DNA of 64,000 nucleotides from Obelidium mucronatum (GCA_025765595.1 JAIVFH010000051.1:62001-126000); one strand, 5' to 3'. Shown: positions 9,855-23,023, counted from the first letter of the stretch. Notes: generated from the letters alone by a model not told the origin. A program made the numbers and translations.

Positions 9855-11074
9855 GAAACCGAAGTAGACTATACATGCTGCCATGAACGAAAAAAAAGAC
9901 CTTGGATCTTTCAGCTTGTTGCATCTGATACCGCGCTGTTCCGGTTTTGACGAGCGATAGTCCAACTCAAGAACGGTGAGGAGACGTTGTGATTCGTCGA
10001 ACATCACACGGCCGTCAAAATTTTCCTTTGAGTCTATAAATATTTTTCCCGATACCGCTGGAGGCAATGACACGAGTTGAAGGAATAGTGTGTTGAATAA
10101 TATTCGTGAACGTCGACTCCTCTGCATGCAAAACCATTCAAATGGCTTAAAATTTGGATTTTGGACAAACGACCGAATACACGCTTTTGAATACTCTTCA
10201 AACTCATGCTGGCTTTCTTCAGTCTTGGCACGCGGGTTTCGCCCTTCCAACAAGTTGATCATCGTAATGAAGTCAATATCTTTAGTGCAGTCAAAGTAAT
10301 AGCACCAGCGATGGCGACCGTAGTCGTAGCAAGTTCTTGTCTTCCCACACCCACTGACACCAATAAGAACAATTGTGTCTTGCTTGATCTTCAGTAACTC
10401 ATCCACCGGCATATTGATTCCGATAGCTTTCTCATCGTCATAGATCTGACTGGAATAAAGGAGGTCGGGAATCCCATCAACTCCTTTGATTTCAAAGTTT
10501 AGGACGTCTGCAGGCTTGAGCAATGGTTTCCATTGAGTCTTGGGCAGCGAAAACACTTCGGTTTTCGGACTCCGTGTCCAACAGAACTAAACTGGAAAGC
10601 TGTTTGTACGCCTCTTCAGCAGTTATATTGGGCAGTAACTGAGGCTTTGCTGCAGTTTCCGCAACTGTATCAAATACTGCTGCTTTAAAGCCCTGCGTTT
10701 AGTAAAAATCAGCAGACCAAAGAGACTTTCCACTTACGCTTCTCCACTTTGATGACCAGTGCGCACTTTGACTTGACACCGAGTCCCAGCGCAGTCAGAG
10801 GACAGCCAGGGTCCAGCATTGAGTCCGCCTCATCGACCGTAAAGAAACAGTCTTCGCTGAGGCCACAGTTGCTGCGCGAAACACCCGCAGGGAGATGAAG
10901 AGAGAGTGGTGTGTTCGTGGGAAGCCCAAGCAGCCCTTGCGAAGGCTGCACCGCACACGCAGCCACGATGTCCGCAACAGCGGGTTCGATGCTCGCAATC
11001 ACAGCGGGAAGATTCTCCTGCGGAATCGCGATCGTGCTTTTTCCGTCGGAAACCCAAACACGAGGTTTCATCAT
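9834..11074 (-). pseudogene. 3'-truncated Crinkler with P-loop NTPase
   Basis: The header exon 11074-10738 is nearly identical to CRN2's (MMKPRVWVSDGKS.., ending ALVIKVEK). Exon 10682-10593 carries the linker shared with CRN1. The body 10555-9834 has Walker A GVSGCGKT and a Walker-B-like VMFDES. The exons sum to 383 codons, but the second intron would be only 37 nt, so that joint is doubtful and may instead be a frame break. The last seven codons and the stop (9834-9854) come from the duplicated MITE sequence, so the original C-terminus was lost at the repeat junction. The product, if made, lacks the part that follows Walker B in CRN2. It starts only 77 bp after the TPR stop codon, on the same strand. 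Confidence 0.7.
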
Positions 11075-11150
11075 TTGTAGAAATTGTTTGTGAAATAAAA
11101 AAAAGAAACATTGGTTCAACATTTCATTAATTTCAAACACCCAACAGACA

Positions 11151-14100
11151 CTACTGATTCGGCGTTGGTCGCTGCTGGTTTGCATTTGGACGCACGCGAA
11201 TGTGGGGGCGGATCCCTGGGGGCCGCACGGAATTGCTGCTAACAACCCCTTGGCTTTGACTTTGTGCATTTTGCGATGGGGAAATTACTGGACGCGGTCC
11301 TCGAGGCCGGATATTCATTCCTTGCTGCTGCAGCATCCGTGCTGCGCTGCCGCCTTGGCCAGAAGTAGCAGCAGCGCCACTCGGACTCGCTTGAGGACGC
11401 ACTTGCTGAGGGGACTGTCCAGGGGGTCGTTGAAGAGCTGGTCGCGTTGGCAGTGGCTTGATAAAACGTCCCGTTGGCGTTCCAGGCGGGGCTTGTGCGG
11501 CTGCGCCTGGGTGTTCTGTGTTGATTTTCCTTGTTAAAAATAATGTGGCAAGGAAACAAATATAGGTTTATCACGTACGGGCTGGGATGGGGGCCGTCGC
11601 TACTGGACTGGGAGCAACTGATACTGAGGTCGAAGATACCAGAGGGTTTCCAGGAGTTACCACTCCAGCCGCCGTTTGTTTTTGATTTTTCATTGCCTGC
11701 AGCTTCTGCTTGAGCAAAGTCGTTTTATCGTTGGGTGGGGATGTGGCTGGAGCCGCCCTTGATCCTGTTTGTGCAGCTGGAGTCGTATTAGGCTTATTAA
11801 GAACTCCTGGTTTCGGTGTAGGAGTTGCAACAGCAGTAACTCGCGGCACAATATTAGTGGCTACTGTGGTGGGCGTTCGTTGAATCTTGATTACAACTGA
11901 CGGGGTTGGCACATCCACTTGCGCCTTTACTTCCAGTATTGACGCTTGAGCTTTAGTCTCTGATGGCACTGACAAAATTTGGCCAGACTCGGCTGTGTTT
12001 GGACCAAGCGGCAGTGATGTTGAAACAGACTTCACTTCGGTTGCATGAGACTCTGAAGCCGAAACATCTGCACTGGCGCCGTCCACTGACTCTTGTATCA
12101 CATTAGAAGCATCCTTAGTTGCATCATCCCCCAATTCCCCTTCCTCGGCAGTTTCGTCTGTTCCAGTAGTATCCATGGAAGCAGCATTGGATTGAGAAAT
12201 AAGTGGGCCGTCGTCATCAATCGACATTTGATTCGCGTCGCTGATACCCTCCGTGATGACTTCCCCAGCAGCAAGCACCACAGAAACAGCATCTGTCGTT
12301 TTGATCGCCGCTTCATCCATAACAGTATCTTCGCTGTTTTTTGCCACAATTTCGACTGCTGTATCCACGACTGCAGCCAAGGACTCGTCCATTTTGATTC
12401 GTTTCGGAGAAGAGGCAGCAATGATATCATTGGCAGGAAGTACCGCTGGTTGTTGCTCAAGATCAGAAGAGACAACCATAGTGTGTTCATCGTCTCCTTC
12501 ACGTTGGCGTTTTGGGCTCGGCACTGCAGCGTCTGCCAAGGGAAGAAGGATGGACTTCAAGACTGCAGGAGTTGCTGCAGGCAGCAGCGGTGAAGATACA
12601 GAATTGGATTCTTTATCCACGCCACCTTCTTCAAGATTTTCTGTCATTCCGAACGATACTGATGGCGCCTCTGTTGCTGATGTTGCTGGTGCCGCAGCTG
12701 GTGCTGTCGGAGTCAATGATGATAATGATGGCGTCTCAGCAGCCGCGACTGTGGACTCAGTAGTTGCTGTAATTGGCTGCATCCCTGCTTTTTGAAGCTC
12801 TTCAATCTTCAACTCCATAACGCGAACTGTTTCCGTCAAATCCTTGACTTTGGTGTTGGATTCTTTGAGGCGGTCAATCATTCCCTTCATTTTGGTGTTG
12901 GCAGTGGAGATGGTATCCTTGAGCTTTGCTCGCACTGACTCCAATTCGTTTGCAGTCTACCATAGCATTTTTTTGGAACAATCGAGTCTAAATCAGAAAA
13001 ATATTCGGTTCCATACTTTTTTTTTTACCTCAACAGACTGTCCCGCAGCAGAAGCCTTCAGTTCCGCATTTTCCGACGCCAGATTCGTCAGTGAAGCTTT
13101 CGCCTCATTCAATTCGAGCGAGAGAGTTGCGATTTTCTGTTCAAGTGTGTTTTGGCTTGCCACCAACTCGAGTTTCTCGGCTTCAAATACGCTCTGTACA
13201 GAATCGTATTTTACTGTCAGCGCAGAAATTTCGTCCTTCAACGCTTGATGTTCGAGTGGATCCACGCGCTATATATATAAATAATCAAACACACACCCCA
13301 TGTTGCTTTTTAGATTTTTTAAAAAAAGGGGATGCAACATTACACTATATTTTCCTAGAATTTGTGCAGCCCGATTCACAAGACGGCCATTTTCCTCTTC
13401 TAGCGCATGGATTCTCGTGGTAAGAGATTCAATTTGGGTAATCATAACTGTGTGCTGGTCTGCAAAAAAAAAAACGTCAGAACCAAAAAAAAAAAAAAAA
13501 AAAAGAATAAAAAAATAAGCAAACCTCTCAATGGCCCGACTTCAGAATCTTTGGTCTTGATTTGAGCTTCCAGCGATCGGATTTGGTTAGCCAAAGTGTT
13601 ATTTTGAGTTCTGAGACTCGTGTTGGATTCAGTCAACAAATTGACGCGATCGATTTTGCTCATCAACTCGGCATGGAGTGATGCGGATTCTGAATTGAGA
13701 TTCTTTTGACGCTCCTGATTTATTTGTTTTCCAGCCAAAGAAAATAATATCAGATTGGTTGGTTGTGTGAAACGAAAAAAAAACGAACCGCATTCAAAAC
13801 AGCCCGTGAATCATCCAGCGACTTTTGCAAATGATCCAACTGCGCTTGCATTCGATTCACTTTTTGCACAGATAACTCGTTTTCGCGTTCCAAAATGTCT
13901 TTTTCTCGGCGAAGATGTTGAATCAAAGAAGCTGCCCGTTCAGGCTCTTTCAAAGCCGGACTGGCCTCCTCAATGTCCCCCTTTTGGTGCTGATGCATGG
14001 ATTTGAGGCGTTGTGAAAGCGCTTCAAACTGTTCGTGCAATACGGCATTTTGGGAGACCAAATCACGATTGCTGTTGAAACTAGGCCATTTAGAAGAACG

Positions 14101-17100
14101 GAAACAGGACAGCAATTTTTTTGGTTACGTTTGCTGAGCCGCTTGGATATCATGTAGGGACTGATTCAATTTTGCTTCGTAGGTTTGTTTCTCCTGTACC
14201 AACTGTTGCTCGGCTGAATTCGCCTTGTGCTGAATAAAACACAACACACGGTTAGAAACTTTAAAAAACAGGCTTTAAAAAACAGAAACCTGCAGTTCCG
14301 CCGCAAGAGCATTCGCTTTTACAACATCTCCCCTCAAAGCCTCCAAACTCTTGATTCGCTCACTTTCCAGCAAAACAACTTTCTCATAATCGATTCTCGC
14401 CTCTGACAGCCGCTGTTTGTACTTTTTCACTTCATTGGAGATGGCTTTGTAGTTGTTTTGCATGGAGTTCTCAGAAGTCCGTAACCGTTGCATTTCATCC
14501 TCCAGACGGCTTCTCTCCAGCAAAAATTCGATCTGGTCCTTGTCAATCTGAGTACGCTGCTCGGATAATTCTTCGAGTGCTTGAGATAGTTTGCTTTCAG
14601 AATCAAGTCGGATTTTTTCAAGGCTGGAATTCATTCTCTTTGAGAGAAACCAAGTCAGGTAAATCATAATCCCAACGGCTTCCTTTTCTTTTCATTTACC
14701 TGCAAATTAGAAAGCTTTTCATCTGTTTCTTGGCGGTATTTGGCAAAGGTGTCGTCAAACTCTTGCATCTTTTCAGCCAGCTTATCTTCGGCAGCTTTGG
14801 CGATAGCTTTATACTGCTCAATGTGCTCTTTATGAGATTCCAGCGAGGACTGTGCAACTTGCAACTTGATCCTTTCAAACCCACAAGTCAACAAGCTGCT
14901 GAACTTCAAAAATTGTAATTAAAAAAATCAATTACTTGGTGCTCGCCAAATCGTCCCGCAGAGCTTGAACTGAACCAATGTCTCCGGAAGCACCACCCCC
15001 AGGCCCAGTTATTTGGCCGACTTCCCGACTTGTGTATCTCGCTAAACTCTCTTCTGATTCCGCAAGTTTCGCTTCAGTGTGCTCAATGGTTTTCGCAAGC
15101 TTTTGCTCCACGGCTTTTAGGTCGGTTACTTCGCTCGTCGCTTCTTGCAGTTGCGACGTCTTCGTACTCGTTTTTTTAACAACCATTTCCAAGAAATATG
15201 ACTTAAAAAAAACTCACAAGTCGTTCCATTTGAACTTGCAGCTCTTTCACTTCAGATTCAGCACGAAGCTTGAACATGTCAAACTCTTCACGGACAGTTA
15301 GGTTTTCTGACCGAATGGAGGCCCTGTTCAAGAAAAAAAACGTCAAAACATAATACTTTGGTAGTACGATGGGAAGGAAGAACTCACAATTGCGCTTCAT
15401 ATGCCTTTTGAATTTCTTTTCCCTTTTCCGCAGATTCCTTCATCCGCAACTCGCCATCTTCAAACATTCCTTGCAACCGCTTCAAATGCTCTGTCGCCAA
15501 ATCTCGTTGCACAATCAGTTCTTGATTTTCAGTCTGAAGCCTCAATTCGCTCGCTGCAATGACAGATTTTTCGCCATTTACATACTGGAGTTCGTTATTG
15601 GCGGTGTCCAGACGTTGTCTTATTTCCATGTATTGATTGGTTAGTTCCTGCATTCGGGCTTCTTGTGATGACTGAAGATCCATTAATGAATTGATTCGGT
15701 TGTGTAGCTCGTCTTTTTCCTTCTTTTGAAAATCAGAATGTTCATTGAGACTCTTGTACCTCTCTTCAGGCCAAAAAAAAAAAAACAGCTCCTGTAAACA
15801 AAAGTCCAAGACAAAAAAAAATTATAGCAATGCACCTTGCAAATGATCCAACGACGAGTCCAATTTTACAACATGTATCTCTAGCTCATTCTTGGACTTC
15901 ATCAATTCCTCATTTCTTTGTTTCAACGACTGCGTGTCGGTACCCGTCTCATTGCGGAATTCATCAAACTCAGTCTGAAGCCGTTTATACATGGACTCAT
16001 AGTCATTGCTGTTTGCAGGCTCGCCGTTCTCTGGTTTATCTGAAAGAGACACACCGTCACCAACCCCGCTAGCAGAACCAGAAACACTGTTTTCCTTATT
16101 ATTATAGTTGTCTAGCAGCCACTTGATTTGATCTCGTTCACGTTTATACGACCCAGCCTTTAATTCACTGACACGGAAATTCTCCTTCAGCTTCTGGCAT
16201 TCCGCGCGGATTTCTTGCAGCTCAACAGTAACAGATTTCATCCGAGAAAGCGCTTCCTTTTCTTGTGTCAGCTTTTCTATGGACTCCTGGGATGATTGAA
16301 GGGCACTTCGGAGGTGCACGTTTTGGGACTGAAGTTCTTGAATATTCGAAAAGAGGGTATCGTTTTCCAATGATGGAGCTGATGAATCCACCCAACCACT
16401 GCTGATGCGGCTGGTTTCTGATTGAAGCAAAAGATGTTGAATTTGCTTGCTCAGATTCTCAGTTTCAAGAACACTGGCATTATATTTGGATTCAAGACAT
16501 GAAAGAGATGTTTGAAGCGACGCGATCGTTGCTTGAGACTCCTTTTGTTCGGCATGGGATTTATCAAGCTGTGACGAGAGCCGCGCGACTTCCTTTGACA
16601 AGTTGCGCTTATCAGTTATTGCTTGTTTGATCAACGGAGCCTTTGGTTTTTGTTGTCATTTTTGAGTTTCTGCAGATTTATGTGTTCAAAACATCCACTA
16701 ACTCGTTCATTGATATCAGCCACGATCGAGTTCAGGTTTTCATTGAGACGGAAAGTCTCGCTTTTGAGCCGAAGGTTTTCTTCCTTGAGTTCGGAATACT
16801 CTGAATACTGAAGCCCAGTTATTAGCAAACGAACAGAAAAAATCGTAGAAGCTTACAATCTCAGTGAACGTTTTCCCAAACTTTTGACTAGACATTGCAG
16901 CCTGGGACGCTGGATTTAAGAGGGATAACTGATTTTTATGACGATAAGCCCAAGTCTTTTAAAAACATCAAACATTCGTTACCGTAGCATTTTCTCCTCC
17001 CCTTTGCCTTAAAGTCTCAACAGTGCTATTCAACTCATCAATCTTTTCGTCTCGGCTTTCCAAATCCCGTTTTAAATCTCTGACGGAAGACTCCAGTTCC

Positions 17101-18328
17101 AATCGTGCCTGAATTGCTTGACGAATCTCGTCCTGGGCTTTATGGGCGGTCTCCAAGCACTCTTGCATTCGTTGCGCATACTCTTCTGATTTCGATTTGT
17201 AAAGATTCGCCAGGGATTCTTGCATGTTGAGTTCGGTTTTGAAGGATTTTTCATGCTGAATGAGGCGCGACTCAGACTGGAGTTGAAAACGGATGATGAG
17301 TTATAAGGACAGGAGCAAATACAAACACTCACATGCTCCAGTTTTGAAATGAGTTCCGAAATTCGAGTTTCGTTTGCATTTGTTTTTTCAATCAAGGCCG
17401 CGGACTTTTGTTCAAGAGTATCTTTCTCCTGCGTCAAAGTTTCCACTGTTTTGGAAAGGAGGGCAACTTCTGCTGTCTGATTGAAGGTGTCAATAGAGGA
17501 GAAATATAGGAAAAGAGGGATCCCAACCTTACTTTCCCGAAAAGCAGAAGACTCTAGAGACTTTCTCTCTAACTCGGAATTCAACCAGTCTACATTCTTC
17601 TTCAATTCCACCCTCTCCTTTTCAAAAGCCACCATTTGAATTCGAAAACGAGTTTCCTCGGACTGGCTAGAATTGGCCAGAGCGGACGATGCATGCATAT
17701 CTGAATTCATTGTTTCCAATTCTTTTTGAAGCCTGGTTATTGTGTCTTTGAAGAGAAATGAGTTGAGGTGTTTGGCCAGAATCGACTGAAACCTTTCGCA
17801 TCGGATGCTTCCTTCTCCTTCAACTCGCGATTTCGCTTCAAAACCTCCGCTTCTTTTTCTTTTTCATCAATGATTCGTCTTGCTTCAGCCAGTTGAGCTG
17901 CACTGTGCTCCAACCCACTTCGAGCATTTGACACGGAAGCTCTCTCTGATTGGAGCTCAAGTTCTGTCACAAACCAATTAGAAACAAAAGAGTAAGAACA
18001 AGAGAAGAAAGCAGGACAAACCCAAGGAGGCAACTTTAGACTCTAGAGACTTTGCAGAATCCAGTTTCGACCTCAAGGCCCTTGCCTCCGCTTCCAGCAA
18101 ATGCGCTCTTGATTCTGAAGAAGAAATCAAAGCATTTTTTGATTTTCAGTTCCTGATGCAAGCCGCCATGTTGGATTTCAGTTTTGTACCGAGTTCATCT
18201 TCGTCGCTAACGAGAGGCTTCTGGAGCACTGGCTCTGCTTCTGAGGCTTCTTTCGCTTTTTGGGCTTCGAGCTCTGCTTTTCTTTTTGCCAGCAAAGCTG
18301 CAAGTCTGGAAACCGGGGGTGCTTCCAT
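11151..18328 (-). CDS. Nuclear pore basket protein TPR/Mlp1-like
   Basis: A gene of about 7.2 kb with many short introns, starting MEAPPVSRLAALLAKRK at 18328. After a short N-terminal segment, nearly all exons between 18.1 and 12.9 kb encode heptad-rich coiled coil (long Glu/Lys/Gln/Leu runs). The 15.4-15.8 kb exon fits the TPR/MLP1/MLP2-like region. The exon 12944-11571 is an acidic Thr/Ser/Ala-rich tail with a KR-rich patch (SPKRQ). The last exon is Pro/Gln-rich and ends at 11151. TPR/Mlp proteins form the nuclear basket filaments and act in mRNA export and surveillance. The final intron joins as PART-KINTEH when GTGATA is the donor. The exon at 14.7-14.9 kb and others have poly-T tracts at acceptors. 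Individual exon borders were not all resolved. Its 3' end is the source of the duplicated fragments to the left. Confidence 0.85.
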
Positions 18329-18384
18329 TTAATTCTGAAGTTAAAACTATTATTTATTATTTATTATTTAATTTTAAATCGAAA

Positions 18385-19203
18385 ATGGCATCTGACGACA
18401 ATTTCAACATTGACACGTATCTCCGGGTGGAGTCCACAAGCTTCACCCAGGACAAGGAAGCAGAACGCATCCTCGCTCTCGCAGATAAAGCCGCAAATCC
18501 CTTGGAAGTATTGGATCTAGACCACAAGCCATGGCTGCTTGGGAAGCTTGAGGAGAAGGACATCAAAGCCACTTACCGTAAAAAGTCGCTCTTGCTGCAC
18601 CCCGACAAGTGCAAGCATCCGCGTGCACAAGACGCATTTGAAATGCTCAAGAAGGCGGAAAATGAGCTGATGGAGGAGGGCAAACGGCAGTGGCTGCTGG
18701 GTCTTGTTGGTGCGTTTTCTCGTCTTATGAAACCCCTGTTTGGATGTACTTTTTTATTCATACTGCAACTGTTAGGTGAAGCTCGAATTGCTGTTTTCAA
18801 AAGGAAGAACCTCATCAAACAGAATGCCACCACTACCAACAACATACCACTTCCAGACCCCGAGAAGGCTTCTCAAGAATTCAATATTTTAGTTGCAGCT
18901 GTTAAAGTCGAGACGAGAAAGCTTTTGGTTGATCAGGGACAACGTGATTCAGTGCGACTGAAGAATGAAGTGGAGCGGAAGAAGGAAGAGGAAATCCGTG
19001 TTGCCGATGAACGCAAGCGAAAACTGGAAAACGATAAAACTTGGGAAGAGGTGAGCTGCATGTCATGGTATTGGGCCTCTTCCAACCGTTTTTATTTCCA
19101 GGGACGAGAAGTACGAGTGAATGACTGGCGCAAGTTTGTAAAGAAGGGCGATGCAGCGGCCAAAAAGAAGAGAAAAGGAAATGGACCGGAATTACTTGGA
19201 TAA
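18385..19203 (+). CDS. DNAJC8-like J-domain protein (spliceosome-associated)
   Basis: Exons 18385-18709, 18776-19050 and 19102-19203 give 233 codons plus stop. The J domain covers residues of about 40-90, with the hallmark HPDK in KSLLLHPDKCKHP. A charged helix follows, and the C-terminus has the DNAJC8-type signature around WEEGREVRVNDWRKF, then a Lys-rich tail. DNAJC8 associates with the spliceosome and SR-protein kinase; the assignment to this subfamily rests on the C-terminal motif. It is divergent from TPR across only 56 bp, so the two genes probably share a bidirectional promoter. Confidence 0.85.
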   Translation: MASDDNFNIDTYLRVESTSFTQDKEAERILALADKAANPLEVLDLDHKPWLLGKLEEKDIKATYRKKSLLLHPDKCKHPRAQDAFEMLKKAENELMEEGKRQWLLGLVGAFSRLMKPLFGCTFLFILQLLGEARIAVFKRKNLIKQNATTTNNIPLPDPEKASQEFNILVAAVKVETRKLLVDQGQRDSVRLKNEVERKKEEEIRVADERKRKLENDKTWEEVSCMSWYWASSNRFYFQGREVRVNDWRKFVKKGDAAAKKKRKGNGPELLG

Positions 19204-19267
19204 TAATAAAGCGTTTGAAGCTTGAAATCTTGTTACTATTTATTTTAAAGAAATAATAGTTAAAATA

Positions 19268-21201
19268 ATGTCTCAATATTATTCCGTTCAACTCAAGAAG
19301 AAAGACGGCCGCCTCTCTCTGACTCCAGCGGCAATTGTCTTTGCTGCAAACAATTCAGCAGCAGACTCAGTCTCGGTGCCAACCGCCAGAGTAAAGTCGC
19401 AAGCTGCCAATGTTGTTTCGGAAAAGAACCCAAGAGTTGTCCTCAAGATCACTCTGGTTGATGGCGAAGCACTCAACTTTGTCTTTGTGGGTCAAGGCGC
19501 TGAAGCGTCAAGGTGTGTTTTGCAAGTGGCCTTTGGCCCTTCCTACACGCTAAATATATTCAAACAGGACCCTCTTTTCAAACTCCCTCAAAGCCGCCCT
19601 GGCAATGAAACAACAGCAGCAACAGCAAGTATCTGATTCCAGGCCGAATTCAGCGTCCTCTGGTTCAATCACTGCCCACGATATCCAAATCAGACAGGCT
19701 CTCTTAATGAACCCAAAATACAAGGATCTCGCTCAACTCCATCGCGATCTTGTAATTGGCCAAATTATTTCGGAGCACGACTTTTGGCTGTCTCGAAAAG
19801 AACTGCTTGTGAATCAGGATTGGGTCTCGGGAATGAAGAAGGGCCAATCATCAGCTTCCCTTGTCGATGTCGTTCGCGCAGCTGCAGGGAGCTCATCGAA
19901 TTCTTCAGGAAGTGGTGATAATGGTGAGCACAGATTTGAACGCTTAATAGAACTCATATTCGTCATCAGAAGTGGAAAAGCAAGATCCTTCACAACCAAC
20001 AACGACAACAGTCAAATTCACACCCGAGATTATCCATTCTATTTTTGTGCAGTCTCCTGCCGTTCAAGTCGCCTATGAGAAGTATGTTCCAGAAAAAATG
20101 AGTGAACGCGAGTTTTGGACAAAGTATTACACGTCCAAAGCGTTCCACGCTCTGAAGGCTGGAAAATCATCTAGTGGCGATCGATCTGAAATTTTCAGTG
20201 AAGGAGAAGCTGAGATTGAAGATGGTTGGTTATTTATTATTTCATTTCTTGTGATGCTTGTGTTTACCCCTCTCCTCCAAAAAAAAAAAATATCCAAGAC
20301 TTGCTACCCATCCCGAAAAAACTCAAAAAAGATCCAACAAACAAACTTCTTGACCTGAGTGCAACAATGGAAGACCACTTGGATTATGGAAACGCGCCAG
20401 ATACAACAATGAAACCAGGATCTTTCCGGAATGCGCTTCCCATCATTCGAAGACTCAATCGCCACTCCACAATCGTTCTCAAGAGTGCTGGTGATGCTGT
20501 CGTTTCTCAGCCCACAAAGTTTTACGAACAAGAGACTGTTTTGGAAGATTTGATGCCTCCGCAAAAGTTGGAAACGCGGGAACTGCGTATTCTCCAAGCA
20601 TCAAGTTACTTTGGTGGTGTCGTGGACGGAAGTGCGGGGAAAGAAGGAGTCAACTCAGCTGGATTGGTTTCTGCGTCGTTGAATGGATGGCAACCAAAAC
20701 TAATGACTGTAAGGAGGTTCCTCACCTTCTCGATTGTTTTCCTTTTGCTCATCATTGTTATCCAAAATAGGTAGCTGTGAATCCGGTGGTCGGTGGTAAA
20801 GTATATGCCGCCTTGAATCGAGCATCTTTGAAGCGAAAAGTTGTCATTCCAACGTGCAAAGGTATATTTTGTATCGCATCATATTGAATGCATCGAAATC
20901 ACAAGTAATCCAAAAAAATATAATCAAATCAGAGACCTTGAACCGCTCAATACGTGATGACATTCATCAAATTCAAAACAGCGCGAGCGAACTACTTCGT
21001 CACTATTGGGCATTCAAGCAGAAAGCAGAGTCTGCAACTGGGGAAGCTGCTGTAATGATTGCTGGCAAGTTGGAGAAATTGAGAGTGGCCATCGTCAATG
21101 TTTATTCCCACATTGTCCAGTTTCAGCAGAGTTTTGAGGGAGGAGAAGACGCGAAGTTATTGGAAGGGATCAAGATTGCGATGGCATACGTTTCTCAGTA
21201 A
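19268..21201 (+). CDS. TFIIH core subunit p62/Tfb1-like
   Basis: Exons 19268-19512, 19568-19923, 19970-20224, 20299-20708, 20771-20861 and 20933-21201 give 541 codons plus stop in one frame. Residues of about 1-90 form the PH-like domain (KKKDGRLSLTPAAIVF, then VVLKITLVDGEALNFVF). Two BSD domains follow, each with the Phe-Trp pair (SEHDFWLSR and SEREFWTKYY). The C-terminal half, with LPIIRRLNRHS and a final helical segment, fits Tfb1. The protein scaffolds TFIIH for transcription initiation and nucleotide excision repair in the nucleus. A Gln run sits between the PH and first BSD domains. It starts 64 bp after the DNAJC8-like stop. Confidence 0.9.
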
Positions 21202-21364
21202 TTTCATTGTTTCATACTCTCTTCAATTTGCGACTCTTTTTTGAGATGGGAGAATTCAACGGAACGCCTCAGCTTTTCCAGTGTAAGGATTTTTTGGATG
21301 CAGGATAATGAATAAATTATTCGAAAAAGAACTCGAACTATTATAATAAATCACATTGGCATCT

Positions 21365-23023
21365 TTATTGACTATCCCCAAGTTCTTCTGATTCTCTCGA
21401 CCAATCCGTGCAGTTATACCGTGCTGGGAACACTCCAGCCGCATATCCGGGAAGATCCCCAACAATTCTGTGTGGATGGTCCTTCAAAAAACACAACTGC
21501 TTATCATATGCGAAATCCCACGCAACACAGTCGGCCTCTGCAAAACAAGCCTGTCGACATTTGTCTTCATGGTCCATTTGGATTTGTGTGAAATGTCCTC
21601 CGGGTATATACGCGTTTTTGACATGTCTCGGTTCAGAGGAAGCAAAGACTTGGTAAACGTCCCCCATCGTAACCAGTCTTCCGTCTGATTCTGTCGCTTT
21701 TTCCAGTTGGAATAACTTTTGCATCTTTTTATAAAAGCTTTTTAGTCAGGTTTCTACTGCCACTCAACCTTAAAATATAACAAACCTGTTTCGGAAGTGC
21801 GTGATGAAAACTGATTGGCAACTCACAAGGGTCCATGTTGTAACTAAACTGGAAAATGAATAAGTTGGTATTCAACGAAAGCCCAACAAAACCAACTTAC
21901 GTCCTTATTCGGCCTAAAAGATTTTATATGGGCGGGTTTAAGAGTTGAAAAAAAGCATGAATAGGGCAAGGAAAGCTCAACTTACGGCTCGCCATGAAAA
22001 CCTGGGAGAGTTTGAAGAAATATATTGGCATCGCGCAGACACAAACTAACTCTGATATCCCCTCCCCAGCATTCTCTGTAGTGAATGATACACTCATCAA
22101 CAAGATCCATCAGTTGAATCATTGCTCCCCTTGAAATCACAATTCCAGTACCACCTGTGCACAAGTTGAAATTCCTTTTAAGAAAGCTGACATCTCAAAT
22201 TCTTCACACACACCTTGGGCAAAGTTGGGACTATCCTCGAACTTGGTTATATCATCGCACCCAATAAACTTATTTGCTTGGCCAAAGTAATAAGGCTCCG
22301 AAGCGTTAAACTTTCTCAGGGAGAATGCAAGATTATCAATCATCAGATAGGAGTCGTCGTCCACCATCAAATACCAGTCCGCATTTGGAAACTGCTTGAA
22401 TAAGATTTTAAATCCTGGCAGATTCTGTTTTTTTTTCGCCAAGTGTCAGAAAGTGGTAACAATGAAATGTTACAAGCCCATGTTTTGTAAACTACCTTGT
22501 GCGCATCAGCAGCCCATCCTGCCGACCAAGTATCTTGTCCTCCCTCAACGCGCTCAGAGTCTCCTCTTCGTACCCTCCTCGGCCGCACCTCTTGTTTCGG
22601 TAAAAATCCCTCCAACACATCTGCACCACTCAACTCTTGAAACTTATGAATCAAAACTTTCCTAGAAGGTATCATATGCATCCGTATAGACATCAATCAT
22701 TTTCGTTTCTCCCACAGCTTGGTCGGGGCTATCTCCAATCAGCAGGACATTGACTACATCGCGTAGAAATGTGAGGAGTTGGATCGGGGTTCGAGAGAGG
22801 AGGGTTTCTCGACCAGTCTTAGCGCGATTGCAATATTATCGTGTTTGGTTTTTCTGTTGCTGTTGCTGTCGCTGTTGTTGATTGGTTTGACAGGACTAGT
22901 TTTGGACATGATTGCCTCTTTGGAATAAGTAGATGAAATGTTGATGGCGATAATGAATGACAGAATGCAGAATATGAGAAGAATGACGAGCCGTCGGGGA
23001 GGCGGTGCTAATATCTTGGCCAT
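21365..23023 (-). pseudogene. GT31-type glycosyltransferase with PAN domain, paralogue A, frame-broken
   Basis: Starts at 23023 with a basic tail and a single membrane helix (RLVILLIFCILSFIIAI), as in type II Golgi proteins. The stem leads to IAIAL, where a missing base breaks the expected continuation KTGRET. A second shift lies at about 22678, after the DVYTDAYDT block. Downstream exons are well formed and keep intron positions: DADWYLMVDDDSYLMID-type catalytic region with DDD, FAQG/GTGIVISRGA, the CWGGDIRVSLCLRDA block, then FHHALP. A PAN/Apple-like domain with paired cysteines (CRQACFAEADCVAW..) ends the protein at 21365. The family resembles C1GALT/Fringe beta-1,3-glycosyltransferases. 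Two frame breaks make it a probable pseudogene unless they are sequence errors. Confidence 0.7.

Noticed and set aside
12093..12795. Long plus-strand frames opposite the TPR tail
   Set aside because: They arise from the Ala/Thr/Ser codon bias of the TPR exon on the other strand.
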